The translations under genes were made by a program, and so were the position numbers. This document shows, in pieces, positions 1 to 8,091 of a stretch of DNA of 64,000 nucleotides; position 1 is the first letter of the stretch; every line of letters begins with the position of its first letter. The DNA lies in NCBI RefSeq assembly GCF_022370635.2, contig NZ_CP092362.2, positions 992,001 to 1,056,000 of the forward strand, given 5' to 3'. The notes under the pieces were generated by a model. The model saw only the letters and a list, made by a program, of their open reading frames with translations, ran no database searches and had not been told where the DNA came from. Source of the stretch: Mycolicibacterium crocinum. GTDB taxonomy: Bacteria > Actinomycetota > Actinomycetes > Mycobacteriales > Mycobacteriaceae.

Positions 1-284
1 CAGAACACCAATTTCGACGTGCCGACTCGCAGCTCGTCTCCCGACCGCAGGACCCGTTCGGCGGAGATCTTCTCCCCGTTGATGTAGGTGCCGTTGCGGC
101 TGCCCACATCGCGGATCGACCACGCGTACCCGAGGTTCTCCAATACGGCATGCAGGCGCGACACCGTCGAGTCGTGGTCTAGCGACACAACATTGGACGA
201 CGACTTGCCGACCGTCACTCGCTCGCTGCCGAGTGGGATCAGCTGCCGTCCGGACGGCTTCCAGACCTCCAGGTGGGAAGGCAT
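1..284 (-). CDS. FHA-domain protein, N-terminal part (runs off the left edge)
   Basis: The reading frame opens with ATG at 284 and stays open to base 1, giving about 94 residues. They form a forkhead-associated domain, which binds phosphothreonine peptides. The diagnostic residues are present: VGKSSSN (Gly-Lys-Ser loop), STVSRLH (Ser-x-x-His) and GSRNGTYINGE (Asn-Gly loop). The gene starts 9 bases after the stop of the aminotransferase at 294 and so looks like the last or a late member of the left biosynthetic operon. A second FHA domain occurs in this cluster, fused to the exporter at 8088-9866. The rest of the protein is outside the window; many actinobacterial FHA proteins carry a DNA-binding or other output domain afterwards, but nothing here shows which. 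Confidence 0.85.
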   Translation of the reverse strand, partial: MPSHLEVWKPSGRQLIPLGSERVTVGKSSSNVVSLDHDSTVSRLHAVLENLGYAWSIRDVGSRNGTYINGEKISAERVLRSGDELRVGTSKLVF

Positions 285-293
285 GTCAACAGC

Positions 294-1346
294 TTATTCG
301 CCGACGTTCACGAGTCGCATCCACCCGTGTAGATCGGGCGCGGACCCGTGGTGGATGTCGAGCATCGCCTGACGCAGCCGCGACGTCACCGGGCCGGCGA
401 CACCGTCGCCCACCGCCCAATCCTGACGGGTGGACACCACGTGCCCGACCGGGACGATCGACCGGGCCGTGCCACACGCGAACGTCTCGGTGATGCGCCC
501 GGCTCGGCAGCCCTGCTCCCACGCGTCGAGCGTGAGCGGCTCTTCGGAGATTGCGTAGCCGAGCGAGTCCGCCAGTCGCAGGATCGAATCGCGGGTGATG
601 CCCGCCAGCAGAGTGCCGCTCAGTGGCGGGGTGCGCAGGCGAGGGCCGGTGGCGGTGGCCTCCACGAAGAACAGGTTGCACCCGCCGGCCTCTTCGACAT
701 AGCGGCGTTCCCGGGCGTCCAGCCATACGACCTCGTCGCAGTTGTTGGCTGCCGCCTCGCGCTGCACGATGAACGAGCCGCCGTAGTTGCCGCCACATTT
801 CGCCGCGCCGGTGCCGCCCGGCGCCGCACGGATGTACTCCGGTGCCGCCCACAACCGCATGGCCTTCGGCTCCATGGTGGCCGGCCGCGACGGGGTGGCG
901 ATCACCATGAACAGGTACTCGTCGGCGGGGCGAAGGCCAAGGGCGGTCTGCGACGCGATCATGAACGGCCGCAGGTACAGGTTGTGCCCACGGGCTTCGG
1001 GCACCCAGGCGGCGTCGGCCCGCACCAGCGTCTCGACCGCCGTGACGAAGTCCTCTTCGGGCAACGTGGGCATGGCCATCCGGCGCGCCGAGTTGTTGAA
1101 CCGGCGGGCATGGTCGCGGGGGCGGAACACGGCGCGCTGACCGTCGGGCCGCCAGAACGCCTTCATGCCCTCGAAAATCGTTTGGCCGTAGTGCAATGCC
1201 ATGGTGGCGGGGTGAAACGACATCGGGGTGAGCGGGCCGATTTCAGTTGCCTGCCAGCCCATCTCCGCGGTCCAGCGCATGGTCACCATGTGGTCGGTGA
1301 AGACGTCGCCGAATCCCGGCGTGGCAAGTGCGGCATCGCGATTCAT
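294..1346 (-). CDS. IlvE-like branched-chain/aromatic aminotransferase (fold type IV PLP enzyme)
   Basis: This 350-residue protein is a full-length class IV aminotransferase. The motif TGAAKCGGNYGGS carries the PLP lysine (about K183), and LHYGQTIFEGMKA and EEAGGCNLFFVE are typical of IlvE. Known family members transaminate branched-chain or aromatic 2-oxo acids with glutamate. Its ATG overlaps the stop of the upstream lyase as ATGA, so the two are translationally coupled. In this cluster the likely job, by inference, is to convert 4-aminophenylpyruvate to p-aminophenylalanine, which completes the papA/B/C-type route encoded in the right operon. A role on another 2-oxo acid cannot be excluded, and the housekeeping ilvE is presumably elsewhere. 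Confidence 0.88.
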   Translation of the reverse strand: MNRDAALATPGFGDVFTDHMVTMRWTAEMGWQATEIGPLTPMSFHPATMALHYGQTIFEGMKAFWRPDGQRAVFRPRDHARRFNNSARRMAMPTLPEEDFVTAVETLVRADAAWVPEARGHNLYLRPFMIASQTALGLRPADEYLFMVIATPSRPATMEPKAMRLWAAPEYIRAAPGGTGAAKCGGNYGGSFIVQREAAANNCDEVVWLDARERRYVEEAGGCNLFFVEATATGPRLRTPPLSGTLLAGITRDSILRLADSLGYAISEEPLTLDAWEQGCRAGRITETFACGTARSIVPVGHVVSTRQDWAVGDGVAGPVTSRLRQAMLDIHHGSAPDLHGWMRLVNVGE

Positions 1347-2731
1347 GTCAGTTTCACTTTCGTCGATGTGTAGTGCTGGAGTGCCCGGTCGACCAGCGGG
1401 CCCGAGATCCCGGTGTAGCCGGACGGATCGAATAGCCCCGGTACGTCGGGACAGGTGACTCCTGGTGCCTTCAAGGCGATCTCGAGCAGTTCGGCGACGT
1501 CGGTGCCGTCACGCTCGGCTTCGGCGGTGATCTCGGCGAGCAGGCGTTTGGCGGTGCCCTTGCCGAGCAGCGGTGCCAGCACCGCGTTGACCCGCTCGGA
1601 GACGATGGCACCGCGGGTCAGCTGCAGGTTCGCCGCCATCTTCTCCGGCGAGACCTGAAGCGTCTCGACCAGGCGTCTGGCGTTGGCGGCCGCGCCGGCT
1701 CCGATCCGCAGGCATTCCCGCAGCGGCTGCCATTCGGCATGCCAGCCACCCGAAGACCGCTCGTCTTCCACCATCATCGAGCTGAACAGCACGACGGCGA
1801 TCGGCGGCAGCTGCCGGGCGGCGGTCGCGACGAGGGTTGCGAAGACAGGGTTGTGTTTCTGCGGCATCGCCGACGACGCTCCCCGACCGGGTGCCGGTTC
1901 TTCGGTGACCTCTCCGATTTCGGTTCGGCTCAGGACGAGGACGTCGGCGGCGAGCTTGCCGAGGGCACCGGTGGTGATCATCAGGCTCGCGGCGACATCG
2001 GCGAACGGCGTGCGGATTCCGTGCCAGGGGATTACCGGCTCGGTCAGGCCGAGCCGTTCGGCCACCAAACCCGGCAGACGCAGTGTGGCGTCGTCGGCAT
2101 TCTCGGTGTCCAGGGCGTACTGGTGATATGCCGCAAGCGTTCCCGCGGCGCCACCCATCGAGACGGGTAGCGATGCGCGGGCGGTGCGCACGCGCTGGAG
2201 GGCGTCGAGCACCAGGTGCAGCCAGGTCGCTGCCTTCAACCCGAACGTCATCGGCACGGCGTGCTGAGTCAAAGTTCGGCCGGCCATCGGGGTATCCCGA
2301 TGTAGCTCAGCATGTTCGGCGAGGAGTTCCGCGGTGGCCCGAAGATCCTCGGTGATGCGGTCCAGGGTTGCGCCGCACAGCAGGGCCAGCGCGGTGTCCA
2401 GGATGTCCTGGCTCGTGCTTCCGCGGTGCACGTATTCGCACGCCGACGGGTCGACGGCTCGCACCGCGGCGGTGAGCTGCTCGACAAACGCGACGACAGG
2501 ATTCGCCGTGTCACGCACGCCGGCAGCCACTTTCGCGAGATCGATGTGTGCAGGCGCAGCGGCGGCTCTGATGGCCACCGCCGCGCCCGCAGGAATCACG
2601 CCCAATTCGGCCTGCGCCTCGGCCAGTGCGACTTCGGTCGCCAGCATGGCGCTCAGCAACGCGTCGTCGTCGACGAGGTCGGCCGCGCCCGTCGCGGCCC
2701 ACGCGGGTGCCACGATTCCGTAGTCCGTCAT
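1343..2731 (-). CDS. CreD-like nitrosuccinate lyase (fumarase/PcaB superfamily)
   Basis: The 462-residue product belongs to the aspartase/fumarase superfamily. It has the signature SSAMPQKHNP and the STSQDILDTAL block that is typical of the PcaB (3-carboxymuconate cycloisomerase) branch. Nitrosuccinate lyases such as CreD also sit in this branch; CreD releases nitrous acid from nitrosuccinate, leaving fumarate. The start at 2731 (MTDYGIV) is chosen because it overlaps the stop of the upstream flavoprotein as ATGA; longer upstream readings only duplicate that gene in another frame. The assignment rests on the pairing with a CreE-like flavoprotein directly upstream, the hallmark of the aspartate-nitrosuccinate pathway. 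From sequence alone it could also be an adenylosuccinate-lyase-like or cycloisomerase enzyme, but no purine or protocatechuate genes are nearby. Confidence 0.78.
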   Translation of the reverse strand: MTDYGIVAPAWAATGAADLVDDDALLSAMLATEVALAEAQAELGVIPAGAAVAIRAAAAPAHIDLAKVAAGVRDTANPVVAFVEQLTAAVRAVDPSACEYVHRGSTSQDILDTALALLCGATLDRITEDLRATAELLAEHAELHRDTPMAGRTLTQHAVPMTFGLKAATWLHLVLDALQRVRTARASLPVSMGGAAGTLAAYHQYALDTENADDATLRLPGLVAERLGLTEPVIPWHGIRTPFADVAASLMITTGALGKLAADVLVLSRTEIGEVTEEPAPGRGASSAMPQKHNPVFATLVATAARQLPPIAVVLFSSMMVEDERSSGGWHAEWQPLRECLRIGAGAAANARRLVETLQVSPEKMAANLQLTRGAIVSERVNAVLAPLLGKGTAKRLLAEITAEAERDGTDVAELLEIALKAPGVTCPDVPGLFDPSGYTGISGPLVDRALQHYTSTKVKLT

Positions 2732-4695
2732 GCAGATCTCTCCGTGAGGTTGTCGGTCGCCATGCGAAGGCTGCAGCGGGCGATGGCATCCGCATCGCCG
2801 AGGATCACCGAGTTCACGCCGGGTCGGATGCCCGCAGCGGTCACCCAGTGCACCGACTCGGTGGGGACACCGAACGCGAAACGCCGTGGGTGCGCGCGGT
2901 CGTGCGCGTCGAGCAGCCGGTACGGGCGTCGGGTGACCGCAACGCCACCGGAGACCCAGTGGCCGCCGCCGCGGATGGGGATGCGGTGCGCCCGGCACTC
3001 GCCGCGGTCGCGCAAGGCTTGCAGCAGCGGGTCGGCCGTCCGGTGCAGATCGGTTTCCGGCAGCCGTGCCTCGATCAGCGTGGCCGCCCGCACCGTGACG
3101 TCGGGGCAGGCTTTCGAGTAGGCGACGAATGCTCCGTCGCGTGTGTCGACCTGCATGTCCGGGCCGAGCACCTCGAGCACACCGGCGTCCATCAGCGCGC
3201 AGAACTGCTCGATCCGTTCCGCTGGCGGTCCGATCGACAGGAACGCGTTGAGCGGCATGTACCAGCGCTGCAACTCGTCGCGGTAGGAGTCGCCGGACAG
3301 CCCGCCGTGGTCGACCAGGAGGCGAATCTCGTTGCGCAGGTCGCGCAGGACGTCCATGGCTGCTTTGCGCGGACCCGTGACATTGCCTTTGCCGGCTTCC
3401 CGGACTTCGTCGTCCAGGTACTTCCGCAGCCAGCTGCGGAAGTCCCGTGTCGATGCGATGTCGTCGTCGGCGAAGGGGGTCGCGATTGTCCGCCAGTCCC
3501 AGGATCTTTCGGCCTCGATGTCGAACTTGGCGAGCACCGTGCGCTGGGCATCGCTCTCCTCGACGGCCAGCGGGTCACCGAAGACGGGGATGGTCGCCGG
3601 GTCCGCGGCCGCGAACAAGTTGGTGAATTCCTCTGCGTCGCAGATGCATCGGCGTTCCCGAACCAGGGTCGCGTAGTACACCGTGCGGACTTCCTGGTCG
3701 ATCAGTGGCCAGATATCGCGGCGGAAGTCCACGGGTGCGCCGGCGTCGGCGCGGGCCCGCAGTCGCTCGATCACCTCGGGGGTCACGTACCGGGGTGTAT
3801 GCCGGCCGAACGAGCCTTTCTGGTTCTTGCCGCGGGCGTGGTAGGGCACACCTCGTCGTGATCCCACCACCAGGCGGGGTTCTTCTCCCGATGCGCGGTA
3901 GGTCAGCGTGCCCCCGGCGTCGCGCACGAACCGGCCGCCGCGACCGATGGTCAACAACGCCATGTAGTCGAAGAAGTTGAGCCCCATGCCGCGCAGGATG
4001 ATTGCCTCGCCGGCGGGGATCGCGTCCAGGGGTACGTCGGCCGGGTTGTTCGGCGCGACGTAGCGCAGGTCGTGTCGATGCGCGAACTCGCTCAAACGCG
4101 TTTCGGCCTCACCGAGGTGATGCGGCATGTGGCCGAGCGCGAGCACCACGGAGTGCAACCCGCCGATCGTGTCGCCGTTGCCGAGTTCGATCTCCTGCAA
4201 GCCGTCCGCGGTGTCGCGAACGTCGACCGCGATGGCCTTGTGCGAGACGAAGCTGACCGATGAGGGCGCGGTCCAGATGATGCGGTCGCGTGCCCACTGC
4301 AGGTAGCTTCCGTAGAAGGGCCGCGACGGGTAGTCGTCCGGTCCCAGCGTAAGTGCCTCGGCGCGAACCTCTTCCGGAACCGTCGGGCTGCCTACCAAGG
4401 CGATCGAGCGGGCCCACTCGTAGAGGCTTGGCCCCGGCACGACCGGTCCGTCACAGTCCACGGTGTCGTCGACGAAGATTGTCACCTGGCAGGCCACCGT
4501 GTTCATCAACAGCACCCGGTCCTGATTGCTCCGCCATACCTGACCACCGTCGAACACGTGCGGGTCGATCAGGTGGATGACAAGTTCCTGCCCGCGTGCC
4601 AGAAGCGATTCGGCGTTGGCGCACAAGCGTTCTGCGACCGACAGGCCACGGGGGCCGAGGCCGACGATCGCCACGTGCAGCTGCTCACTGAACAC
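2728..4695 (-). CDS. CreE-like FAD/NAD(P)-dependent amine monooxygenase (aspartate to nitrosuccinate)
   Basis: This 655-residue flavoprotein begins VAIVGLGPRGLSVAERL, a Rossmann FAD-binding motif (GxGxxG variant). A second nucleotide-binding stretch follows (EAIILRGMGLNFFDYMALL). Length and layout match the FAD/NAD(P)-binding family that includes CreE, which oxidises the amino group of L-aspartate in three steps to nitrosuccinate. The lyase that would act on that product starts inside this gene's stop (ATGA). The start is GTG at 4695, overlapping the end of the DAHP synthase gene by 11 bases; no later start keeps the Rossmann motif intact. Family members of this size are often annotated only as hypothetical FAD-binding proteins, so substrate is inferred from context. 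Confidence 0.8.
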   Translation of the reverse strand: MFSEQLHVAIVGLGPRGLSVAERLCANAESLLARGQELVIHLIDPHVFDGGQVWRSNQDRVLLMNTVACQVTIFVDDTVDCDGPVVPGPSLYEWARSIALVGSPTVPEEVRAEALTLGPDDYPSRPFYGSYLQWARDRIIWTAPSSVSFVSHKAIAVDVRDTADGLQEIELGNGDTIGGLHSVVLALGHMPHHLGEAETRLSEFAHRHDLRYVAPNNPADVPLDAIPAGEAIILRGMGLNFFDYMALLTIGRGGRFVRDAGGTLTYRASGEEPRLVVGSRRGVPYHARGKNQKGSFGRHTPRYVTPEVIERLRARADAGAPVDFRRDIWPLIDQEVRTVYYATLVRERRCICDAEEFTNLFAAADPATIPVFGDPLAVEESDAQRTVLAKFDIEAERSWDWRTIATPFADDDIASTRDFRSWLRKYLDDEVREAGKGNVTGPRKAAMDVLRDLRNEIRLLVDHGGLSGDSYRDELQRWYMPLNAFLSIGPPAERIEQFCALMDAGVLEVLGPDMQVDTRDGAFVAYSKACPDVTVRAATLIEARLPETDLHRTADPLLQALRDRGECRAHRIPIRGGGHWVSGGVAVTRRPYRLLDAHDRAHPRRFAFGVPTESVHWVTAAGIRPGVNSVILGDADAIARCSLRMATDNLTERSA

Positions 4696-5719
4696 CGGGC
4701 ACCTCGCTCATGTGCCGGCCGAGTCCGGCTGCCAGGGGAGCGAGTTTCGCCATCACGTCGGCGAACTCGTAGGGCATCAGTGCTTGCTTGCCGTCGCACA
4801 GCGCCTGCTCCGGCGCGACGTGGACGTCGATGATCAGCGCGTCGGCGCCGGCCGCGATCGCGGCCAGAGACAGCGGCGCCACGAGGTCGGGGTGGCCGCC
4901 GGAGTGGCTGGGGTCCACCATGACCGGCAGATGGGTGCGCTGCTTCCACAGCGCGACAGCGGTGAGGTCGAGGGTGAAGCGGGCGGAGGGCTCGAAGGTG
5001 CGAATTCCTCGCTCGCACAGCACAACCTGGTCGTTGCCTTCGAGTAGCAGGTATTCGGCAGCGGCGAGGGTTTCCTCGACGGTGCAGCCGAAGCCGCGCT
5101 TGAGGACGACCGGGAGGCCGCTCTGGCCGGCGGCGGTCAGCAGCGCGAAGTTCTGCATGTTGCGCGCACCGATCTGCAGCGCGTCGACCACACCGGCCAG
5201 CCGCTTGACGTGCTCGGGGTCGATCACTTCGGTGACGACGGGCAGGCCGGTCTTCTCCCGGGCCTCGGCCAGTAGATCGAGGCCGTCCCATTGCAAACCC
5301 TGGAAGGAGTGCGGGGAGGTGCGGGGCTTGAAGACGCCGCCGCGTAAGCCGACAGCGCCCTCGGCGGCCACGACTGCCGCGGTGGCCAGCGTCTGCTCGC
5401 GCGATTCGACCGCACACGGCCCGGCGATCACTGCGACGGAACCGTCACCGATCGTCGTCGGCCCGAAAGACACCGCGGTCCCGCCGGGACGCACGTCCCT
5501 GCGGCCCAGCCAAGCTTCCTTGTGCTGGAGCACCTGGTGCGTCGGCGTGGGCAGCTCGGGGCTTGCGGTGTCGATGAGGTCCGCGTCGGCGACCGAGAGG
5601 ATGTGCGTGTCGCCGAGGCGGTACATCTCAACGTCGTCTTCTTTCTCGAGATGGCGCAGCCACCCCTCGACGCCGGCGCGGGTGACGGTCTCGTCGAACA
5701 CGAGCAGTGTGTTGGTCAT
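4685..5719 (-). CDS. 3-deoxy-7-phosphoheptulonate (DAHP) synthase, type I-beta
   Basis: The 344-residue protein has an N-terminal ~80-residue ferredoxin-like regulatory segment followed by the KDO8P/DAHP synthase barrel. Visible family motifs are VIAGPCAVES, LRGGVFKPRTSP, LQIGARNMQNF, VVLKRGFG and VMVDPSHSGGHP. It condenses phosphoenolpyruvate and erythrose 4-phosphate, the first shikimate step. A dedicated pathway-specific copy is common in clusters that drain chorismate, for example chloramphenicol (CmlE). It is the first gene of the left operon. Its ATG at 5719 lies 7 bases after a possible -10 hexamer, which suggests a leaderless transcript. Most mycobacterial housekeeping DAHP synthases are type II, so a type I-beta enzyme fits a special-purpose copy. 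Confidence 0.93.
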   Translation of the reverse strand: MTNTLLVFDETVTRAGVEGWLRHLEKEDDVEMYRLGDTHILSVADADLIDTASPELPTPTHQVLQHKEAWLGRRDVRPGGTAVSFGPTTIGDGSVAVIAGPCAVESREQTLATAAVVAAEGAVGLRGGVFKPRTSPHSFQGLQWDGLDLLAEAREKTGLPVVTEVIDPEHVKRLAGVVDALQIGARNMQNFALLTAAGQSGLPVVLKRGFGCTVEETLAAAEYLLLEGNDQVVLCERGIRTFEPSARFTLDLTAVALWKQRTHLPVMVDPSHSGGHPDLVAPLSLAAIAAGADALIIDVHVAPEQALCDGKQALMPYEFADVMAKLAPLAAGLGRHMSEVPGVQ

Positions 5720-5822
5720 GCCCTAATAGTCGTGACCAGGGCTTTCGTTCGTAATCGCCGGCGATACCAGAGTCTTGCTGTCGCGCGGATAGCTTTTCCT
5801 AGCCTTGGGGTAAGGCTGCGGT
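5720..5822 (-). promoter_or_regulatory. Promoter of the left biosynthetic operon, near-copy of the one at 17506-17605
   Basis: Reading towards the DAHP synthase ATG, this stretch holds CCTTACCCCAAGGCTAGG (5798-5815, an imperfect dyad), then TCTGGTA, GGCGATTACG, GGTCACGACTATT and the ATG. The same blocks in the same order and spacing precede the gene at 17505. GACTAT (5726-5731) lies at -12 to -7 relative to the ATG, the position expected of a mycobacterial leaderless promoter, with TTACGA about 17 bases upstream as a weak -35. The dyad is a plausible operator for a shared regulator. Confidence 0.65.
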
Positions 5823-5871
5823 TCAGAACTCAGAGCGAAGTCTGGGCAGACTTATCGCTCTGAGTTCTGAA
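5822..5871. repeat. Long perfect hairpin at the 3' end of the DUF559 gene
   Basis: Two 17-base arms, TTCAGAACTCAGAGCGA and its exact complement, enclose a second perfect stem (AGTCT-GGGC-AGACT). The hairpin includes the stop codon and last codons of the DUF559 gene and lies immediately beside the shared promoter of the left operon. It could end transcription, or be one end of an inserted unit, because a degenerate copy of the same arm lies on the other side of the gene at 6759-6775. Confidence 0.8.
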
Positions 5872-6701
5872 CGCAACGACCATGCACGCCTGGTCTTCTC
5901 GATGATCTCGGATCGGCGATGTCCTGCGACCACTCGGATAATCCGCCAACCGAGGTCGTGAATGTAGTCGGATCGATTGACGTCATTCGTGTAGGTGTCG
6001 CGGTTGGTGCGGTGGTGTTCACCGTCGTACTCGACGGCAATCATCACGTTCTCCCAACCCATGTCGAGGTAGTAGAGCGGGCGGCCGCTTGGGCTCAGCA
6101 CCGGGATCTGAGTACGCGGACGCGGAAATCCGGCCTCGATCAGCAGCAGGCGCAGCCAGGTCTCTTTCGGCGATTGCGCGCCGGCATCAACGAGGTTCAG
6201 GACGCGCGGGATGCGGGGGAGTCCGCTGACTCGTGCGTGGCGCGGCGTCAAGTCCAACACATCGTCAGCGTTGAATCGCGTGGCGTTGGCCAGTGCGTCC
6301 AGACGCGCGACGGCCTGCTTTATGGTGCCGCGCCGGGCGAGGTCGAATGCTGTGCGCTGCAGTGTCGTTACTGGCAGCCCGTGCAGGGTCTGCAACTCCT
6401 CGGCGAACAACGTTTCGTTGCGCGCGACGATGCCCTGTGGTGACTTGTTGTTGGGATAGTTGAGTTCGATCGGCGTCTGTGGGTCGACCCATTTGGCGCC
6501 GTGCAGAGCAGAGGCTGCTACACCACTCACAACGCCTCGGCGACGTGACCAGAGGTAGGCCCCCATTGCGCGATCTCGAACGGTCAGATCCCTGGCGCAG
6601 GTGTAGACGTCTGGAAAGACTCGCTGATAGTGCGCTCGAAGCTCATACTTCGTCACCGCGCCGGCCGCGACAGCTTCGGTGCCGACGAAGACTCGTTGCA
6701 T
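5823..6701 (-). CDS. AbiEi-like/DUF559 (Vsr-type nuclease fold) protein
   Basis: The 292-residue protein has an N-terminal region like AbiEi-type winged-helix antitoxins (GAVTKYELRAHYQRVFPDVY, then VVSGVAASALHG). Its C-terminal DUF559 domain has the Vsr/PD-(D/E)xK-like pattern YLDMGW, IAVEYDGEHH and a distal LGWRIIRV. Such paralogues are abundant in mycobacteria and their function is not established; a nuclease or a toxin-antitoxin relative are both possible. It interrupts the biosynthetic cluster between the ATP-grasp gene and the left-operon promoter and has no metabolic link to it. Related hairpin sequences on both sides suggest it arrived as a small unit. Confidence 0.82.
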   Translation of the reverse strand: MQRVFVGTEAVAAGAVTKYELRAHYQRVFPDVYTCARDLTVRDRAMGAYLWSRRRGVVSGVAASALHGAKWVDPQTPIELNYPNNKSPQGIVARNETLFAEELQTLHGLPVTTLQRTAFDLARRGTIKQAVARLDALANATRFNADDVLDLTPRHARVSGLPRIPRVLNLVDAGAQSPKETWLRLLLIEAGFPRPRTQIPVLSPSGRPLYYLDMGWENVMIAVEYDGEHHRTNRDTYTNDVNRSDYIHDLGWRIIRVVAGHRRSEIIEKTRRAWSLRSELRAISLPRLRSEF

Positions 6702-6758
6702 GACCGGAAGTGTGGCGCACGCGGCGAATTCTCAATTCCCGCTATCCACAGGGCTCCA

Positions 6759-6803
6759 TTCAGAACTCGGAGCGAGAATTCTTGGGATTCTTCGCTCAGA
6801 TTC
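6759..6803. repeat. Degenerate copy of the DUF559-flanking hairpin
   Basis: TTCAGAACTCGGAGCGA (6759-6775) differs from the arm at 5822-5838 by one base. An imperfect complementary arm (ATTCTTCGC) follows and runs over the stop codon of the ATP-grasp gene. Together with 5822-5871 it brackets the DUF559 gene. Confidence 0.6.
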
Positions 6804-8091
6804 CTGTCTCGACGCGTACTGCCGCCCGCACCCGCGCCTCCAGCGCGTCGAGCTCCGCGAGCGTCGGTGCGTCGATGAAGAACGTGACCGCCCGGTCGTC
6901 GGAACTGCGGATGGGGCCCAACTGCGTACCGAGCGGCTCGTATACCAAGACCGCGCGCAACGCCGCGGGATGATCGGCAGGCAGCGGCTCCATGTCGGGC
7001 CAGGGATTGCCGTCGTCGACCCATACCGGCTCGACGCCATCCCAGTCGACTGTCACGCCGACGAGTGTTCCGGGTTCGTGAGCGATGTACACCTGTCGTG
7101 CGTAGCGTCGCGCTGTCGGGTACTCAGCGTTCTCTCCCAATGCGATTCGCAGAATCTCCGGCTCCATCCGCCGGCCCGTCGCCAAGTGGTACAGCACCAT
7201 GATGCCGTCGCCGGGCGTACGCGCGGCGACCTCCATGAGGCGTGCCTCGCCCTGCTTGTCGAGTCGCCACTCGGCATGCGTGATGCCGTTCTCGATGCCC
7301 AGCCTGTCGAGCATCTCGACGTTGGCGCGCTGCACCGCATCCCAGCTGTCGTCGTGCGGGGCCGGCACGGTGTGGGCCATCTCGACGAAGTACTGCGAGT
7401 CGACGTCGTTGGTCTCCTTGCGGGTGACCGACGAGAACAGCGTCTTGCCATCCTGTGTCAGGCTCTCGACCGAGTACTCCTGTCCGCCGATCATCTGCTC
7501 GACGAGAATGGTTTCCTCCGACGGATATTCGCCCAGCTGGGCGGTCAGCTCGTCGCAGTCGTGCACCATCTGCACTCCCTCGCTCGAGTGCCGGGTTGCC
7601 GGCTTGACCACCGCGGGGAACGGAACGGCGCCGACGCTATCGCGCGATCCTGGCGGAATCACCACCGACACCGGGCTGAGGTCGGGCAGGTACCACCGCT
7701 GCAAGTACTTGTTGCGGCAGGCGCGTGCTGCCCGCAATCCGGGGAACGGCAGGCCGAAGTAGTCGGCGACCAGGCCGGTCGGCTCCACCAGCGTCTCACC
7801 GACGGCGTAGACGCCGACGATGTCGTACGACCGGCGCCAGCGTTCGGCGTGCTCGATGACTCCGGGGAGGTATGAGCCCTCGCTGGCCACCGAGCCGTCG
7901 ACGAAGGCGATCTCGTCGATCGCGGAGGCGGGATGGCCGGGGTCAACGCCATGCGCCTGTGCGTATGAGCGGGACATGGCCGGGGTGATCACCAGGATCG
8001 TCAGACCCCGACGACGTAGATCGTCGATGTAGACCGCATTGCGGCAGACGACGGGCAGGTAGCCGGTGAGGATGAAGGCTTGGGTTCTCAT
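6796..8091 (-). CDS. ATP-grasp ligase (amino-acid/peptide ligase type)
   Basis: The 431-residue product looks like an ATP-grasp carboxylate-amine ligase of the BacD/L-amino-acid-ligase type. FPAVVKPATRHSSEGVQ is the first ATP-binding lysine segment. EETILVEQMIGGQEYSVES is the second, and THAEWRLDKQGEARLMEVA contains the metal-binding Glu and the final E-x-A/N motif. Such enzymes form an acyl phosphate and couple it to an amine, making an amide. The ATG at 8091 overlaps the exporter's stop as ATGA. It is the last gene of the right operon. Inferred role: joining p-aminophenylalanine or a derivative to another building block, which would explain the absence of any NRPS. The stop codon lies within a hairpin repeat, so the C-terminus may have been altered by the neighbouring insertion. 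Confidence 0.82.
   Translation of the reverse strand: MRTQAFILTGYLPVVCRNAVYIDDLRRRGLTILVITPAMSRSYAQAHGVDPGHPASAIDEIAFVDGSVASEGSYLPGVIEHAERWRRSYDIVGVYAVGETLVEPTGLVADYFGLPFPGLRAARACRNKYLQRWYLPDLSPVSVVIPPGSRDSVGAVPFPAVVKPATRHSSEGVQMVHDCDELTAQLGEYPSEETILVEQMIGGQEYSVESLTQDGKTLFSSVTRKETNDVDSQYFVEMAHTVPAPHDDSWDAVQRANVEMLDRLGIENGITHAEWRLDKQGEARLMEVAARTPGDGIMVLYHLATGRRMEPEILRIALGENAEYPTARRYARQVYIAHEPGTLVGVTVDWDGVEPVWVDDGNPWPDMEPLPADHPAALRAVLVYEPLGTQLGPIRSSDDRAVTFFIDAPTLAELDALEARVRAAVRVETGI

Noticed and set aside
1343..2731. Adenylosuccinate lyase of purine synthesis
   Set aside because: The STSQD block and the coupling to a CreE-like flavoprotein fit nitrosuccinate lyase; no purine genes are near.
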